Positions 61,991 through 64,000 of a stretch of DNA of 64,000 nucleotides are shown here, one piece after another. The stretch lies in the NCBI RefSeq assembly GCF_000283155.1, contig NW_004454210.1, positions 6,604,765-6,668,764 of the forward strand, given 5' to 3'. The stretch's first letter is position 1. Each line of letters starts with the position of its first letter. The notes under the pieces were generated by a model that saw nothing but the letters and a program-made list of their open reading frames with translations, was not told where the DNA came from and did no database searches. This stretch comes from Ceratotherium simum simum. Its lineage: Eukaryota > Chordata > Mammalia > Perissodactyla > Rhinocerotidae. The translations under genes and the position numbers were made by a program.

Positions 61991-63559
61991 AAATGAATGC
62001 GTGAACGCATCTTTTCCACTGCATGGAGAAAACCATAGTTTCAATCGCCACCTGCTATAATTCTTTTTGATACACGCCTAAATTAAACTCTCAAAAAATA
62101 TTCACCAAGGAAACTCAATAAACAACTGTAAGAAAATATAAAAGAAACACATTCTCTAAAGCTGGGAAGTTTCCTTGGAATCTTTAAGCTCATCTTAGAC
62201 CAAAGATGCACCAAGAGTGAAAGTATCCAAATTCTTTACAACGTCTGCCATTGCCCTTCAGAAACACACCCCTACTTCCTGCAATTAGAATTTAAAACTA
62301 TTTACCTAACTAAAATTTCTTGCTGTTTGTGTATTTTTCTTGAGTTCAACTTTAAAAAATAAAGCAAAAGTTATTTGTTTCCTTCTGTATTTTTTCCCAA
62401 AGAATTAATTATGCTACCCCCGGTACACAGCTCCCAGTTTTACCCTAGTGGAGAGACTCAACTGTGTCTAAGCAGACAATTTGACCCAGCGCTCAGACTC
62501 CAGATGCACACTTCATACATAAGGCTCTAAATATAAAATTCTAGAACTCTAGCTCTCCTTGGTTTTGCCAAGTCATTGTATCAGTCTGTCCCCCGGCGTT
62601 CCTCCACTCCTGCCTCAGCAATTTTTCAGCCACAGGTTATCTGAGGACCTTAGTATCTGATACTGTCATACAGATTGACATGACAGAGGACAGAGGATCC
62701 TAGGAGACCTTAGAAAGGATTTTGTAAGATAAATGAAAATGTAACACAACCCCTTAAGTATTATTTCACATTTTCAAGAGAAACACAATAGACTTCACAC
62801 ATCTCCAAATCTCAAGCCAACGTACAAATATGTAACAGTCTAAATCCAATGGTTACCTTCTAAGTTTAACTTTAATAAGAGTTCTGTGAACTTAGCTTCT
62901 CTTTTGTATCTCTTCTTATCCTTAGGTGTTTAAGATTTCCTTGTTCTTAGTTCAAAGGGATTCTCAGTTGATAAAAAAAAAATAAAGGAAAGCATATTCT
63001 CATATATCTTATTTTACCACCCATGGTTTTCCTGAAAATTTTGAGGTGGTTTCTTTGGAAACCAAGATCAGGAGTTAGATGTTGGCACCCGCCATGGCAG
63101 TGCTAAGCTCTAGAAGGGGCTTAACAAAAGCCCCGGGGTATAGACATACCAATGGCACTGACTGAAAAGATGGAAGTAAGAAGAGTGGAGGAGAAAATTA
63201 AGAATAAACAAACTTTAACTAAACATATTATTGGCACTTATTAAAAGTAATGTCTAGATATGTGTCCTAAGGTTGGTTTCACAGAGAATTGCCATGAGGC
63301 TTTTCCTTTCTAGTTGAATTTAGGTTCGTTAAACGGTGACACAAATTGTTAATAGTTAACTCCTATGGAACAAGCTCACAGCTTTATTCTGCCCTTTCGT
63401 GGACTGCTGACATCACAGAAACCTAAGGGGAGAAATGGAGAATCAGAGCCTGGAGAAAGTAGCTCTTACTACGAACATACTGCCCCCTTTTCTGAAGAGT
63501 AGAATGTAGCATTTAAAACTGAGCCCTGTATATGCAACAGTCTTCTGCATAAGCAGTCA

Positions 63560-64000
63560 CTCTTGTCATTCATTCATTCATTTAACAAATTGAATTCCTA
63601 CTATGTTCCAACACTATGCAAACTATTAGGGACTCAAATGGTGAACAAAATCAGAAAGAGTCTCTGTTTCTATGAAGCTTTCCAGCTAGAGGGCACAGAT
63701 GTTAAACAAAATAATCACAGTAATAAATGTACAATTGTATGCAATCAGAAAGAAATATACATCTATGAGTGTGTGAAACAAAGGAAATTGACTTAGTGGG
63801 TGGGAGTGATCTGGAGCAGAAATCTGAAGGGTGGAGAAAAGTCAACTAGGTATAGCGGGCAGCCTAAAAGGGCAGAGGGCAGAGAGAGCAGTGCAGGCCA
63901 TAGGAAGAGCAGGTATAAAGGCACCGGGTGACAAAAGCACAGAACTGAAACCTGGGAAAGCAGGACAAGATGAAGCTGGAGAGGTAAGAGGAGTAAGCTC
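63560..64000 (-). repeat. L2 LINE 3' end, reverse, continuing past the window edge
   Basis: Starts with a short (ATTC)n tract, then the reversed L2 end (tttaacaaattgaattccta, ctatgttccaacactatgca, atggtgaacaaaatcagaaa) and the upstream L2 region. Accounts for the 77-codon frame at 63563. Confidence 0.75.

Overview
The window is mammalian nuclear DNA and covers the 3' half of the TALE homeobox gene MEIS1, transcribed on the minus strand (right to left). Three copies of the tRNA-Ser-derived ERE SINE, each with target-site duplications, point to a perissodactyl, most likely an equid or close relative. Old MIR, L2, L1 and MER5A copies are shared mammalian repeats. There is no bacterial, viral or CRISPR content, and I see no second protein-coding gene.

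In transcript order, the recognisable coding parts are: exon 8 (55882-55737; acidic stretch, KR-rich stretch and the start of the homeodomain), exon 9 (21369-21293; TALE loop and helix 2), exon 10 (2981-2923, extendable to 2842; helix 3 and its C-terminal arm), exon 11 (1809-1720) and exon 12 (1419-1324; carries the short-tail stop codon). Numbering follows my recollection of the human gene. Splice phases join correctly at every junction. Earlier exons lie beyond 64000. The alternative long C-terminal tail (MEIS1B type) is absent and should lie left of base 1.

Layout: 1-1323 is intron 12; 1324-2981 holds the three 3'-most exons; 2982-21292 is intron 9 (18.3 kb); 21370-55736 is intron 8 (34.4 kb), the intron that carries restless-legs-associated regulatory variation in human MEIS1; 55883-64000 is the 3' part of intron 7. 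The introns are poor in young repeats and contain several long blocks free of recognisable repeats, as expected for a regulatory-element-dense developmental gene.

The most interesting points are: (1) the canonical exon 10 donor is a GC site, with a GT donor exactly 81 nt downstream that adds 27 basic residues in frame; (2) an exon-like unit in intron 9 with branch site, pyrimidine tract, AG, 40-codon frame, stop and AATAAA, in phase with exon 8; (3) the exon 12 stop lies 37 nt before a good donor; (4) candidate enhancer blocks in introns 7 and 8; (5) several perfect or near-perfect hairpins, one about 80 nt upstream of exon 9.
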